Notes: a model not told the origin generated them from the letters alone. Positions 21,665-33,965 are shown, numbered from the stretch's first letter. The stretch: DNA of 64,000 nucleotides from Ophiostoma sp. CBS 140.51 (GCA_029298735.1 JANSLP010000025.1:1-64000), one strand, 5' to 3'. Numbers and translations: made by a program.

Positions 21665-24547
21665 ATGGACATGCTTCCCGAGCCGGCCATGTCGGCGCGG
21701 CCGTCTGGCCGCACCTACGGCGGCAACCGGGCGTTTCACAATTATGGTAGCTCAGCTCTCCCACCCGTAATAAATAATTATATTGTTCACGCTCTAACCG
21801 TATAGCCAACGACTATTCACACATTGCCGACCCGGTTCTACGCCGCCGCCTCGCCCTCTCGGAAATCGACAAGGTCCCGCTCGGCCTCTACCATGTGCGC
21901 GCCGTCGCCGTTGCGGGTGTCGGTTTCTTTCTCGACTCGTACGACATCTTTGCCATTAGCATGGTCACCAACCTCTGGGGCCTGGTGTTTTGGGGCGGCG
22001 GTGATGCCAACGCTTCGGCAGCTGTGGAAGCGACAGCTGCTTCGTATGGCTACGGCAGCAACCACGGCACGCTGCCCGACCCGGTCAATCAGGCCGTTAA
22101 AGCGTCGACGAGTGCGGGCATCATTGTTGGCCAGCTGTTGTTTGGCTGGCTGGCCGATGTCATGGGCCGTCGCCGCGTCTATGGTATCGAGCTGGCAGTG
22201 ATTGTGCTGGCCACACTGGGATGTGCACTCGCCAGTCCCAGCCCGGCCATGTCCTCGACAGGCCTCCTAGTCTTTTGGCGCGTCATCATGGGCGTCGGCA
22301 TCGGCGGGGACTACCCGCTGTCTTCCGTCATTACATCTGAATTTGCACCAACACGCTGGCGCGGTGCCATGGTAGCCTCTGTCTTTTCCATGCAAGGGTT
22401 TGGCCAGTTGTTGAGCGCCATTGTCGCCCTCGTTGTCACGGCCGCCTTCCGGTCCGAGTTTATCGGCATATCGAGTGCGGCACAATGTGGCCCCAGTTGC
22501 CGGACGGCTGCTGACCGTTGCTGGCGTATCATTATCGGGTTTGGTGCCCTCCCGGCCTGCTTTGCTTTGTATTACCGCATCACCATCCCCGAGACGCCCC
22601 GCTATACCTTTGACGTAGCCCACGACGTCGAAAAGGCCGACGCCGACATCCGTGCGTACATGGCCAGCGAGCGCCAGGGCACCGTGGACCCAGTCGTCCA
22701 AGCCCGCCTCAAACGCCTGGCCGGCCCGGCTCTTGCTTCGGGTCCGTCCGCGACAGTGCCACCGGCCTCGTGGCACGACCTGCGGACCTACTTTTTGGGC
22801 CGGGGCAACCTGGGCCACCTGAAAGTTTTGCTGGGCACCATGTTTTCATGGTTTTTCTTGGATCTGGCGTTCTACGGCCTGGCCCTCAACAATGCCGTTG
22901 TGCTCGAGGCCATTGGCTACTCCAAGGGGGCCAACCTCTACTCAGTCTTATACAAGTGAGTCCTTACCGCACCCACTCATTTTTACATGTCTCCTCTAAC
23001 AGTGTAGCAACGCCGTCGGCACAATTATATTGGCCTGCGCTGGCAGTCTGCCCGGCTACTGGACAGCCGTCTTGACGATTGACACGATTGGCCGCAAACC
23101 GCTGCAGGTCGGCGGCTTCCTTGTCCTCACCATTCTGTTCTGTGTCATGGGCTTCGCCTTCCACCGTCTCAGCGAGACAGCCATGCTCGCTCTCTATGTC
23201 GTGGCCCAGTTCTTCTTTAACTGGGGACCCAACACGACCACATTTGTCATCCCTGGCGAGTGTTTTCCTACGAGATACCGTTCCACGGGTCATGGCATCT
23301 CCGCCGCCATGGGCAAGATTGGTGCCATTCTTGCCCAAGTCATCAGTATCCCGATCCTGAGTCGTGATGCACCGCCCAACTGCTCGACCAGCGGCGGCTC
23401 TACGACGACAAGCTGCTCGCCCTGGCTCAACCGCTTGATGCAAATCTTTGCGCTTTTTATGCTCTTCGGCACACTCATCTCGCTCTTTTGCATCCCCGAG
23501 ACAAAAGGTGTCACACTCGAAGAGCTGTCGGGCGAGGCTCCCACATCCTATAATGCCGGCCGCAACGGCAGTATTGGCGGTGGTGGTGGTGGAGGCGGTG
23601 CAAGACGGAGAAAAAACCGTCACAAATCTACCGAAGAGAACAACAATGGCGGGAATGGTGCCACTGCTTCCTCCTCGTCATCTCTATCCAGAGTCTTCCA
23701 AGACCCGTTGCACTGGAACCCTTTCGCTGGTGGCCAGCCTGCTGGGTTCTTGTATCCTCGCATGAGCGCCCGTCGCTACCGTCGTCGACGCTTCTTTGGC
23801 CGTCTTGGAATTAGCAGTGGCGGTGGCGGTCCTGCTCGTGGCGGATCCGGTGCCGGGAACCGTAATTATGGTCCTGGCGAACTCGGCGACGACTATGTCA
23901 ATGACGACGATACTCGCATTGATATCATGACGAGTCCGGAGTTGGCGGCCCAGAGAGAAGCCGCACGAAACAAAAAGGGCAATAAAAAGGCAAACTCATC
24001 ATCATCTACACCGAATGACCACAATACACCCTCACGCTCTCATAGTGGCCGCCATCTTCTCAGCCGTGGCGGTACCTCCAGCCGGAATCACAATCGGGAC
24101 TCGGCTGCATCGACAGCTACAATCACTACTGCCAGCAACACATTTTATGGCGGCGGCAGTGGGACCGGCAACAGCAGCATCAAAGCGGCTTCCAACAGCA
24201 GTCATGACAGTGGCGAAGCAGGTGACAGACCCAACAGCCGCCGCGGCCGTCGGTCTGTACATCCTGCGTTTGTCAACAACACCAGTCTCCCAGAAGACGA
24301 CGGGGAAGTGCCCATTGGCGGTTTGGCTCACCCACCACGCACAGCGGGCCAACGCCATGCAAGAGGCGCGACAACCAGTGATGATATGTCGTCAGACACT
24401 GGCGGCCTTGGTTACGGCGGTGTTGGCGTTTTTCCCGGATGGGGTGCTGGCTGGGGCCGCATCGACCGGTCCAATATTGGTCAGGCGACGGCCGACAGTA
24501 CGCTCGATGACATACGCTTGCATGATGTTGGTCAGTTGCTGCGGTGA
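21665..24547 (+). CDS. PHO84-type inorganic phosphate transporter with long C-terminal tail
   Basis: Major facilitator phosphate:H+ symporter of the plasma membrane. Three exons, 21665-21746, 21806-22955 and 23008-24547 (introns 59 and 52 nt, both with CTAAC branch sites), give 923 aa. The core (about residues 1-585) matches the yeast Pho84 length and shows GGNRAFHNY, NDYSHIADPVLRRRLALSEI, GFFLDSYDIFAISM (TM1), GQLLFGWLADVMGRRRVYG, DYPLSSVITSEFAPTRWRGA, a central cytosolic loop after IPETPRYTFDV, then FVIPGECFPTRYRSTGHG and FCIPETKGVTLEELSGE. Unusual: about 340 further residues, rich in Gly, Ser, Asn and Arg, containing a poly-Gly run, a basic cluster RRYRRRRFFGRLG and many Ser/Thr. That tail has no domain I recognise and is absent from yeast Pho84. 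It is in the same exon as the last helices, so no splice choice is involved. Confidence 0.9.
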
Positions 24548-25044
24548 ATCGCATTTGACTTTCATTTGTAACCATATACTTCTTACTTCGTTCACATATT
24601 CTGTTTGTCTATAATTATGCATTGTACATATGATCACGGCCGGACACATCGGAGATTCTCTTAGAAATTAGATATAAACTATTTTTGATACCACAATCCA
24701 TATCCATCCTTGTAGAGGACACAGGACTGATTTTTTCATATACATACATGATAGTAGAATAGCATAAAGCGTAAGTAGTTATTGACAAGATGACTGTATT
24801 CATGATATAAAAAGCCTAGAAAAAGAAATGCTCGCCCAAGGGGTTATCGTACAATAAAATGCAACAGATATGTATGGAATAAAAACAGACAACAATGAGA
24901 AAGGAAATGAAAACAAGCAGTGTAGTGTTAGAACTTATGAGAAACAGACAAAAAAACAAAGGAAATGGTTGTCGTTAAAAAGAACCTTAAAAGGAAAAGG
25001 GCCGTTGTACTGGCGTCAGTTTTGGGTTCACACACTCCTCCACC
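24548..25044. other. Intergenic between convergent genes
   Basis: AT-rich 3' flanking sequence shared by the phosphate permease (plus) and the LAM-type gene (minus). No gene seen. Several ATAAA-like stretches on either strand could serve polyadenylation. Confidence 0.5.
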
Positions 25045-28000
25045 TTACTCCTCCACCTTCTCTCGCTTATCCACCACCTGCTTCAATACCTGCAACTTCT
25101 CTTCCGTCACGCGGATGGCCTCACGGATCTCCCGGTCGTCCATCCGCTCTTCGCGCAGCTTGTCCTCCACCGTTCGTGGCTCGACTGCTCGTTTTTGCGA
25201 CGAGCTGCCGCTCTTGCTGCCACCGCCACGACTGCTGCTGCTGCCAGCACGGCTGCCGACGGGCCCACCGACAACGCCGCCGCCGTCCATCATTCGGTCA
25301 AGTCCGACTCGCTCCTCGAGCCAGTCCCACAGATCGCTCTCCTCGCGGTGCCACATCTCTTCGTACGCGGCCAGTCGGTCTGGGTAGCCCACGCCGCGAC
25401 GCAGACCTACACCACCGGCACCGCCGCCGTTGTTGCCATTCGATCCGAACCGGAACCATGACGCCACCAGCAGCCCAACCAGCAGGCCGTACATGACGTT
25501 GCCCGTCAGGAGCGGCTTGACGATATCGACAGCCGGGCCCAGGATGCCGTGCACGGGTTCCAGCAAACCCCAGTCGGACTTGGCCGAGGGTTTGGGCTTG
25601 CTGCGCTCCGAGTCGCTCGTGGGACCCGACGCCGACGCGCCGGCCTTGCCCTTACGGCCCTTCTTGCCGGCTTTTCCGCCTTTACCACCATTGGCCCCGC
25701 CGTTGGAGCCCGTGCCCGCGCGGGGGCGCGCCGAGACGGCCTCCTTGAGGCCGGCCAAGAGGTCGCGGCCGTACTGGGCCTGGCCGTCGTTGGCTGCCTT
25801 CTCAATGGGCACCTTTAGCCAGCTCTTGCCGGACCACTCTGTCGTGCACGTCATTTGCATGCGGGTACCGTTGCCCTCGGCCCACGACAGGCAGTAGTTG
25901 GTCTTGACGGTAAACACGTTTCCGCTCGGCACGTCTGGGTTTTGCGTGGAGCAGACAATGTGAATGGCCTTTTCAAAGTCGAGAGCCTCGACCTGTTCAG
26001 TCACAATACACTTGGTCTGCCTGGGACCGATCGAGGCGTTGAGCGGCTTAATGTACGAAAATGTGCGAGACTTGTTGTCCGGGCCCAGACCCTTCTTGTC
26101 CGGCATCTGGATATCGAAGCACTTTTGGTCGTTGCTCAGCCACTTAGGCATAAACGTGACCGACGTGCTGCCAAAGATGTAGCTAAACACCTTGCCCAGC
26201 GGTGCAGGGATCACTTCGTCAATGAGACCCTTGTCATAGTGGGAGTCGGCATTGCCGCAGTCAGTAGGTGCGTGCGTGGCAGGGCCGGGGAAGTCGCCGC
26301 CCGCTGCTGCTGCCGGTGCATCCTTGGGCTCGTCGGCGCCAGCACCATTGGCAGCGGCAACGGCAGCGGCACCAGACACCTTGCGTGTCACTGTGCGCTC
26401 GGCGTCGGCATCGGCTGCACCGCCATTCGTATCGGAGGCTTGCGTAACGTCATGTGCGTCGTCGTCTTCTGCATCTTCGTCATAAACATCGTTGGAGTCC
26501 TCGTCGCTGTCTTCCTCCGACTCGGAGTCGCTGCGGCTGCCGGTGGAGGCATCCTCGTCGCCCTCGTCAATCTTTTCTGTCTTGTCGCCGCCCGTCTCGT
26601 CAATGCGCACACCGTTCAATGAGCTCTGGAGACTGGGGTGGCCAAGCTTCCAGATCTTCACAATCAGGTCGTACGTCGAGTCACGGCTGGCGAAACTAGC
26701 AAAAATGTGCTTGGCGTGCAGAGTCGAAATCATCAAGCCGTTCTTGAAAACGAGCGCGGTACTGCGCTTCTCGACGGAAACAATCTCGTCAAAGCTCATG
26801 ACAAGCGTCGTCACCCAGCCGAGAATGTTGCTGCTGAAGCACAGATGGCCTTCGGACACATACAGACGACCGTGGGCAAGAATCTCACGCTGAAGAGCGC
26901 AGCTGTAATCCTCAATCAAGTAGTCGTCATCCGGCACGCTCTTAAAGAAGCTATGGAAGTCCCGGTTGCGCTTCTTACTGGCGACGGCAAATCCAGTAAG
27001 CTTGGGCGTGCTGCCAGCATGAGCTGGGTGTGCGAGCGAGTGATTGGCTGCTGCAATGGCCGCGGCAATGGTGCCACCGGACACGGCCGAGCTGCCGCGG
27101 TGTCTCCGGCGCCCAATAGCACTTCTTATGCTACCGGTGCGCTGGACGGCACCGGGTTCCTTGTCGCCGTACAGGCTGGCAGTGGGTGGTGTACGGTCGC
27201 CGTGCGCAAAGTCTGAAACAGACCCTGGCCGCCCGCTGTGGCCTGCATCGCTGCCGTGGTCTGCGTAGTCGGATGTTGAGTGGAAGTGAGAGCTGTCGGC
27301 GGGTGCCGACTCGGACCGGTGTCTGGATTCGGACGACACCTCAGACACGTGCTGTGCGTGCAGGACTGGTGAGTTGGCCATGCCGGAGTTGTTTGCTGAG
27401 TTGGAGGCAGAGCTGTTGTTGCTCTTGGGCTGCTCAGCAATGCCCAATTGACTCAGACTCAAATCGCCCATGCCAAGTGTCTTGACGGCAGGTTCCTTAG
27501 AGCCCGAGGATACGGACGGAACGAGGGATGCGCCGAGCGAGGACTCGACTTCAACCTCGTTGTCGTGGTCTTCGTCGGTGCCAACTGTCGATACAGTCAC
27601 GCTCGACCCGGTCTTGTCGTCCTGGTCTTTGCCGCCGGTCTTTTTGCTGCTATTGCTCCAGGGAGCTGTGAGGTTGGTGCTGGCGATAGTGTTGCCGAGA
27701 CTGTTGGTCGCGTTGCTCAGGCTGTTCGTCGCGTTTTGCGCAGCAGAGAAAACAGAAGAGAAGAAACCGCTGGCGGAGGGGGTGACAGCGCCGCTTTCGG
27801 GTGTAGGTGTAAGGGGTGCGAGGGTAAAGTTGGAGAGTTTGCTAGGTACAAGAGAAGCTGATCCGGCACGGCTTCGTCTTTGTGCAATCATGCTATGATT
27901 GACAGACGCAGGCGAGGACCCATTGGAGTGGCCCGCGGGGCTGTAGTTGATTGTGTCAGGGGACGCAGTGACGGCTGTTCGAGGGCGAACAATGGTGTTC

Positions 28001-29790
28001 GGATGGCTCGGGTCAGTCGGAGTCGGGGGAGTATTGACAATGACCGGCGTCGCTTTCTCGTTGGCGGGCGGTGTTTCCGGGCGAGCAGTTGTATCGACCT
28101 TTTGGCCTCGAGAGAGACGGCGGAAGCGCTCGTTGGGAGTGACTTTGGAAGTGTCGGGTTGATGTTGCGCGCCTTCAGTCGCGTCGTGGGAGGAGGAGGG
28201 TGGCGTCGAGGAAGAGGAGCTGTCGGCAACGGTGATGGAGGGGAACGACTGGGTCCGTAAACTGGGCGCGGCTGAGTCGGAGCTTTTGCTGCTCTGTTCA
28301 ACTGTGTCGGCCTTGGTGAGATCGACAGGGCGCTGTCGCTCAGGGCTGTGGCTGTCGGTGCTGGCGATGCTAGCGGCCGGGCTCTTCTTGGACTTGAAGA
28401 CACTGCGAAAACGGCCGACTGGTGAAGCCGAACGGCGATTCTTGGACGATGGTGGCACCAGGCCCGTCTTGCTTGAAGATATCGGAAGTGTGTAATCCAG
28501 CGTGCCGGAGTCGGTCGTTTCTAGTGGGAGAGTAGATGTGCGCGCAAAAGGATCGTTGTCGTCGTCTGGCGTGCGGATGTCTTGGAGGTGGTCGGCCTGG
28601 ACTAGTGGCGATGACGTTGTGAGGTAGCCAATCTGGGATGGATGGGTTGAGAGGCTGGCCTTGGGGCGCGGCGGACTTTGGGGCGAATGTTAGATGTTAT
28701 GTATGTCGTAGCGAAATGGTAAATGCCAAAATGAGGTAATAAAGTCGCTCGGAAACAATGCGTATATGTGAGGGAGAAACAGAAACCCAAATTGGATTGA
28801 GGATGAGAGGACACGGGAAGGGAGCGGGACGGAAGAAAAAAAGCTGGGATTGGGAGTGTCGGGAAAATAAGCAGAAGCCTGCTGGGTGGCATCAATTGAC
28901 CGCCTCTCAGCAGCCAGCTTGGCAAAATGAGCAGGAAAATAGCAGGGAATCCAGGAACACAGTGAGGACAGGCCAAGCTAGGAAACTAGTACAAGCTTCC
29001 AAGACAGGCGGTCGTGACGCAGTTCAGGGCAAAGGCAAAAAGGCAAAGGATGAAGCTAGGGAATGGAGGCAAAGGTTGGCAAAGATGATTCAGCGACGGA
29101 CGGCGGGAAACGATAGGGCAGCGGAGAGAGTTCAGAATACCAACGATGAAACGCATCAAGCAAACAAAGAGGCAGAAACACGATGCAGAAGATAGAGGAT
29201 TGACGAGACAAAAAGGCGGAAAGGTGAAGTGACAGGTGAGAAGCGAGAGCATGGGAGCATAGGAGCGGTGGAACAGTCGGCTGTCTTCAGCGCTACAGAA
29301 TGGGGAACAGAGAGCGAGGCTCCACCATCTGTCCCACCGAGGGAGAGGGGGAAAGCGAAGGAAAGCGAAAAGCAAGGGAATGCGCTCGTGGACACGAACA
29401 CGCGTATGAGAAGAAAAGAGTGCAGATTGCAGATTGCAAATTGGGGGTCACATAAAGACACAAAAGGACTAGAGAAAACCACAAGAAACATAAAAACACT
29501 CACAAGAGCTCGTCATCGGATCGACCACTGGCATCCTCCTCGTCAACCATATCGAGCAGGCCGTCGTCCTCGGCGGCGGTCGTCTGCTGGCTCAAGGTGG
29601 TTCGCCCGCGCGACGGCGGTGGCTGCGGCGGCGTATTTGAACTCGAGTCGTCGTCGGATGCTGGTTCTTTTGCCGATCGTCTCCAGCGCCGGATCGGCTT
29701 TGGTTTTGGGATCTTGCCGCGACCGATCGAGTTGGATCCGTTGCCTCCGTTGATGCTGTTGGCCGGGCTCGATTCCGTGGACACGTCCAT
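25045..29790 (-). CDS. LAM/Ysp2/GRAMD1-type sterol transfer protein (GRAM, VASt, membrane anchor)
   Basis: Predicted ER-anchored lipid transfer protein of the LAM/Ltc (Aster/GRAMD1) family, which moves sterol at membrane contact sites. Reconstructed from exon 1 (29790-29504) and exon 2 (28675-25045), 1305 aa. Residues 1-650 are Ser/Thr/Pro-rich and basic. A GRAM domain lies at about 660-775 (begins RDFHSFFKSVPDDDYLIEDY, includes HGRLYVSEGHLCFSSNI). An acidic linker follows. One VASt/StART-like domain is at about 895-1085 (IDEVIPAPLGKVFSYIFGS, WSGKSWLKVPIEKA). A hydrophobic anchor is at about 1155-1172 (YGLLVGLLVASWF), and a coiled coil at the C-terminus. One StART-like domain resembles yeast Lam5/Lam6 more than Lam2/Lam4. 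Exon 2 has no ATG upstream of its conserved part. Exon 1 was chosen because its ATG frame ends at a GTGAGT donor in matching phase. Confidence 0.85.
28676..29503 (-). other. Long intron of the LAM-type gene (inferred)
   Basis: The donor GTGAGT begins at 29503. The acceptor AAAG ends at 28676 and is preceded by a CTAAC branch site about 14 nt upstream. Phases agree (2 nt plus 1 nt, giving TTT). At 828 nt it is about ten times the other introns here, so an extra small exon inside cannot be excluded. Confidence 0.6.
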
Positions 29791-31931
29791 GTGGCGCGTG
29801 GATGGCCGTCAGGTGGCCTGGGTGCGGTACTTATGCGAGGAGGCGGATGTCTCGTGTACGTCGATGTGTTTTTGTTTCTGCGTGCTGCCTACTTCTGGGG
29901 CTGTGAAGCTGGAACTGGAAATTGAAAAGCCAGACAGCTTGTGAGCTTCAAGCTCCGTCGTTATTCGTTCCTCGTTATGCGGGTTTGTTATGTCGGGCGT
30001 TCTGCCAACCAGCAACTGCAGTGTACGACGTATTGATTATTCGTAAACTGGGGCCCAGCAAACAGGGTTTGGTGCTCCCAGTAGCGGCGGAACGGCGCAA
30101 TTGCAAAGGCCGTGAAGCGAGTGGGAAGCGTGGCAGCGTGGGTGACGACGGTGTCTGCGATTTTGTGACTTTCTGTCAGTGGCGCTTTTTGGCGTGCGTC
30201 GCTCTTTGTTTCCTTTTTGGTTTCTCTTCTGGTTTCCGTTTTGTCGATTGCGCAGTCGTACTTTTGGATTCTCCCCTCGTCAACGATCTCCCGCTTCTTC
30301 CGCGGGCCTTGTGGCTTCTCGGTCTTCTCTTCTGGTGTTTCTTAGTCTGTCTCGGCACTGGTCGTTCTCGTTTTCGCGCGTTTCAACGCCGTCGTAGGGC
30401 GGTCCGCAATCTGAAATCTGACCCCAGACCTTTTTTCTCTTTCTTAATTTGTCTTTTTTCTTTCGGTTGACGCCGTCAGACGGGATGTCTTTGGTTTGTT
30501 GATTTCCGGAAAAGAGGGTCGTCTTACTCGTGGCTGTATGTCCGTTCGGCGGTCCCAGTCCCTGATCTTCTCGTCTTTCTCTCGGATTGGGACTCGTTTT
30601 CGGATTCTTTTTGCTTTTCTTCGCTTGTCTACACACCGTTCGTTCGGTCGCCCGTGATCGCAATTTGCTGCTGCAGTAGTGGGTCGTGTTCGCTCGGCCG
30701 CGCAAGCTCACCCAGGCAGCTTGGTAAAAAGGCGTTAAAAAAGCGTAAAAAGAGACGTAAATAGTTCGGAGTAGAGCAAAAGGAGCAAGCTTAAAACGAG
30801 AAAACGTAAAAATAGCGAGTCAAAAGGGGCTCGTCAAAACAGGAGGTGGTCCAGACAGCGGCGCATCAGCAAAGGCTGGGCCGTTGTGGACTGCGAAACG
30901 TGGGGTCCCTACAAGGCGAGCGTTGAGCCGACGGAGAAAACCGAGGCCATGGGGGTTGTGGTGGTTGGTGGATGCCGTTGATGAATTGGAAGAATGAGAA
31001 GAGGTGAGAGAACAGAAAAGGGGGAAGAATTGAAGATGAGGCTCGAAACGAGTTTGAATCTACGATGCACCTTCCCTACAAGTAAAGTGTGCTCTGTGCC
31101 GCCAAGTCGCTCCTGCCCATTTACTCCCCCATTTCTACACGAATTAAACTTTGATATTACAGGCTGTTGCCCTTTTTGCCTCTCTAGGGTACGATCGTAG
31201 GCTGGTGGTCGGGAAGGTGCGACTCCAGCCTCTTGCCGTCTGCCGCCCTCCCTCGTTCTTTTCTCCCTCTTTTCCCCTCCGCTCCTCGATCATGGTCGCC
31301 CCTTCCCTGCCGAGCTTGTTCGTTCGTTCGCCCTCCAGAAAACACGATCAGGTAGACAGTTTACCACATTGCCCCTTCCTTGGTCGCTCTTGCCAAGCTG
31401 TGGGTCTGTGCAGCGATTACCCCGTGCGACGGCCTTTTGAACAGAAGGAAAGGGAAGGAGAAAGCCGTACGGAGGTACTCGTACTGCGCTGCAAGAGCTC
31501 CCCCCTGCTCGACGCCCGCTGAAACGTAGGATAGCAATATGCCAAGAAGAGCAGGTGCAGACCGTACCAAAAGTGTACCACCAATATCCTCGTCAGCCAG
31601 CCACTTCAAGGAAGGTGGCAGGCGAATGTGGGGTAGCCTTCGCACTGTCTGACTAGAGACTAATACGGCCAGCTGCACCGTATCAAGCCCGCCGACACAC
31701 AGTACATACCTAGGCTAGCCTCTTATCGCCCGCAATCGGTCACACTCCACTTCAGTTCAACGATGACAGCGTCATTCTCGACCTTCGAGGACATCCACCA
31801 CATCGACGACGCCGCATATTGTACGATAATAATACCGACACTGATACTGATACAGGAACCAGAACCTTCTTGGCGTCCATCTTCGAAAACAACCCTATTG
31901 ATTGCCAGACCCCTACTGGCAAGCCTCAACG
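29791..31931. promoter_or_regulatory. Divergent promoter region between LAM-type gene and MIT-like gene
   Basis: About 2.1 kb between two divergent start codons. The stretch 30150-30650 is T/C-rich on the plus strand and holds a 182-codon low-complexity frame (29922-30470) that I do not regard as a gene. No RNA gene or clear TATA box recognised. Confidence 0.45.
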
Positions 31932-33908
31932 ATGGAGGCTTCGCCACTGATCAAGGCGCACGACCACGCCCGCGAGGCATCTGCCGCGACACACACGGCC
32001 GACACTGTCGTCGCGGTCAACGAGCATGCCCTGGCAGCCGGGGAGTTTGCGACGGCAGCCCGGGACACCTCGAGCGTTGAAGCACTGCGCACACTGCGGC
32101 TGCTCGAGCAGCATCATCAACGGCTTTCGCAGCTGCTCCGATACTCGCTCGAACATCCACTTCCGGGCACCGCCTCCCAGCAGACTCAACAACAGAAATC
32201 CGATGGCGACTCCATCAACGAGAAGGAAGGAGGAGGAGGAGGGGCACAAAATACAGGAGATGGGAAGAACGTGACGGGCAGTGGAACGGCGGCCTCGACG
32301 ACGACATCTGTGTCGGGCGTTGTCTCGCGCGGCGAGTTCGCCGGACGGACAGCTAGCGGTACTACCGAAGGCTTTGCTGGAGGTGACGGTGCTGTGGACA
32401 GTGCGGCTGGAAGTGCTGGTAAGGGCGGCGCATCGGCAGCAGCAGCGTCCATGTCAGCAACCGCCGCAGCGCATCAGGCCGGCGCCACTGCTATGGCCAG
32501 CATCCAGGGCGGAACCAACCGCCGCTACCCGCCGTCCCGCGAGCTGTCATCGTCCATTGCGAACAACTTGGCATCGGCGCGTGGCATCCGCGGCGGATCG
32601 GCTGCTTCTCGTCTCCAGCACCGTGGCCAGCCGGCCGCACCCAGTGTCTCCAACGACCAGGTGTCTGGCAGCCTCGAGACGTCGCCCGGCCGCAAAGAGG
32701 GTGGCGGATCACGTGCACAGATGCAGAGCGTGTTGCAACAGACGGCCAAGCCTAGTTGGGTGCCGCCGACGCCAGCACCTCAGCAGCCACAGATGTTTGT
32801 GGGCACTGAGACCGAAGAGGGCGAGGTCGGCTCCAAGGCTGATGAGGGCTTCTCGCGGTTCTACAACCGGTTCGGCAGCATCATCAACCGTCTTTCGGCG
32901 CCACTGGCCTTTGCAGGACTGCCTCTCATAACGGAAGAGGCGAACTCAAGTGATGCCGAGAGTGCTGCTGTCACGACTGCGGACACGCAGAGCCAGACCG
33001 GTGCACCGCGGCGGCCCGCCCATGTGCGTTCGTCGTCGCAGCTGTCCACATCGTCGGCCGCCGAGCCTGATCTCTCCCAAATCTATTCTCGTGCGGCTCT
33101 CCGTGCCCTCGGCCGCGACACGGCCGGCCACATGGGCAGCGCCAACGATTCCTTCTATGTCGTACCCAAGACGGGCCACACAGCTTCGTACGCCAACATT
33201 CTGAGCTTCGACCAAAAGGAAAAGCGGCGCCAGATGGCCGCGTCTCTGCATGGTGGCATGGATGAGATCCCCGAGCTGGCCGACGATGGCGACGACGATT
33301 TCGTCGATGCCAAGGAGCACCACCCACCGTCATCCTCCTCGCCATCTAGTAGTCGTACAACGTCTCGGGGTGGCAACCGCATGCACCAGATTAGCACAAA
33401 GTCGGGTGTAGCCGCCGTCGACCATTTGATCGAGGAGCTGTATACAGAGAACCAGGGTCTCAAGAACATGCTGGACAAGCTGAGCCAGCGGCTGCACACG
33501 TTCGAGGCGAGCGCGCAACAGTCGCACATGGCTCTGCAGGAAAGCATGCGGTTCATGCGACCAGGTTCGCCCAACAGCGGTGGCGGTGGGATTAGTTCGT
33601 CGACATCGTCTCTCACTCCGGCGGCCGCGGCAGCAGCTGCAGCTTCAGCCGCCGCCGCTGCCTCGCTCAAGGCCAACCGGGGAGCAGGTTCCCTCGACAC
33701 GTCTGCCGACATTGACACTGCGTCTCTGGTTTTGAAGACAAAGGACTTGGAGGAAGAGCTGGCGCGTGCACTGCGGAGACTGGATGCTTCCGAGAAAGAA
33801 AGGGCACACCAGGAGAAGACGCTGCAAAAGTACAGGGAGAAATGGGAGAAGCTCCGTGCTGGAGCCAAGGCACGACGGGATGCCAATCCCAGTCCGTCTG
33901 GGCAGTGA
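31932..33908 (+). CDS. MIT-like, coiled-coil protein of unknown function
   Basis: Single-exon 658 aa protein. The N-terminal 70 residues (MEASPLIKAHDHAREA..., NEHALAAGEFATAARDTSS, LRLLEQHHQRLSQLLRY) form helical repeats resembling a MIT (microtubule interacting and trafficking) domain, as found in ESCRT-linked proteins. The middle is Ser/Ala/Gly/Thr-rich and probably disordered. A coiled coil lies at about 490-540 (VDHLIEELYTENQGLKNML) and another at about 597-650 (KTKDLEEELARALRRLDASE), with a poly-Ala run near 563-578. The start at 31932 is the first ATG: an in-frame stop lies just upstream at 31899-31901. An upstream exon from the ATG at 31763 was tested and meets a stop at the splice. The MIT call is from sequence appearance; the cellular role is not known to me. 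Confidence 0.75.
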   Translation: MEASPLIKAHDHAREASAATHTADTVVAVNEHALAAGEFATAARDTSSVEALRTLRLLEQHHQRLSQLLRYSLEHPLPGTASQQTQQQKSDGDSINEKEGGGGGAQNTGDGKNVTGSGTAASTTTSVSGVVSRGEFAGRTASGTTEGFAGGDGAVDSAAGSAGKGGASAAAASMSATAAAHQAGATAMASIQGGTNRRYPPSRELSSSIANNLASARGIRGGSAASRLQHRGQPAAPSVSNDQVSGSLETSPGRKEGGGSRAQMQSVLQQTAKPSWVPPTPAPQQPQMFVGTETEEGEVGSKADEGFSRFYNRFGSIINRLSAPLAFAGLPLITEEANSSDAESAAVTTADTQSQTGAPRRPAHVRSSSQLSTSSAAEPDLSQIYSRAALRALGRDTAGHMGSANDSFYVVPKTGHTASYANILSFDQKEKRRQMAASLHGGMDEIPELADDGDDDFVDAKEHHPPSSSSPSSSRTTSRGGNRMHQISTKSGVAAVDHLIEELYTENQGLKNMLDKLSQRLHTFEASAQQSHMALQESMRFMRPGSPNSGGGGISSSTSSLTPAAAAAAAASAAAAASLKANRGAGSLDTSADIDTASLVLKTKDLEEELARALRRLDASEKERAHQEKTLQKYREKWEKLRAGAKARRDANPSPSGQ

Positions 33909-33959
33909 AGAGGCTACAAGTTTAAAGTAGATCAAGACCCAAGAGGTAGATGAAAAGTG

Positions 33960-33965
33960 AATAAA
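33960..33965 (+). terminator. Possible polyadenylation signal of the MIT-like gene
   Basis: AATAAA 52 nt after the stop codon. Candidate only. Confidence 0.4.

Noticed and set aside
28458..28460. Start of the LAM-type protein at 28458
   Set aside because: That codon is GTG, and the frame continues upstream into conserved-looking Ser/Pro-rich sequence; a spliced first exon at 29504-29790 explains the start better.
31763..31931. Possible upstream first exon for the MIT-like protein (ATG at 31763, donor 31821, acceptor 31855)
   Set aside because: Joining the exon creates a TGA at the junction; the first in-frame ATG at 31932 is preceded by a stop codon.
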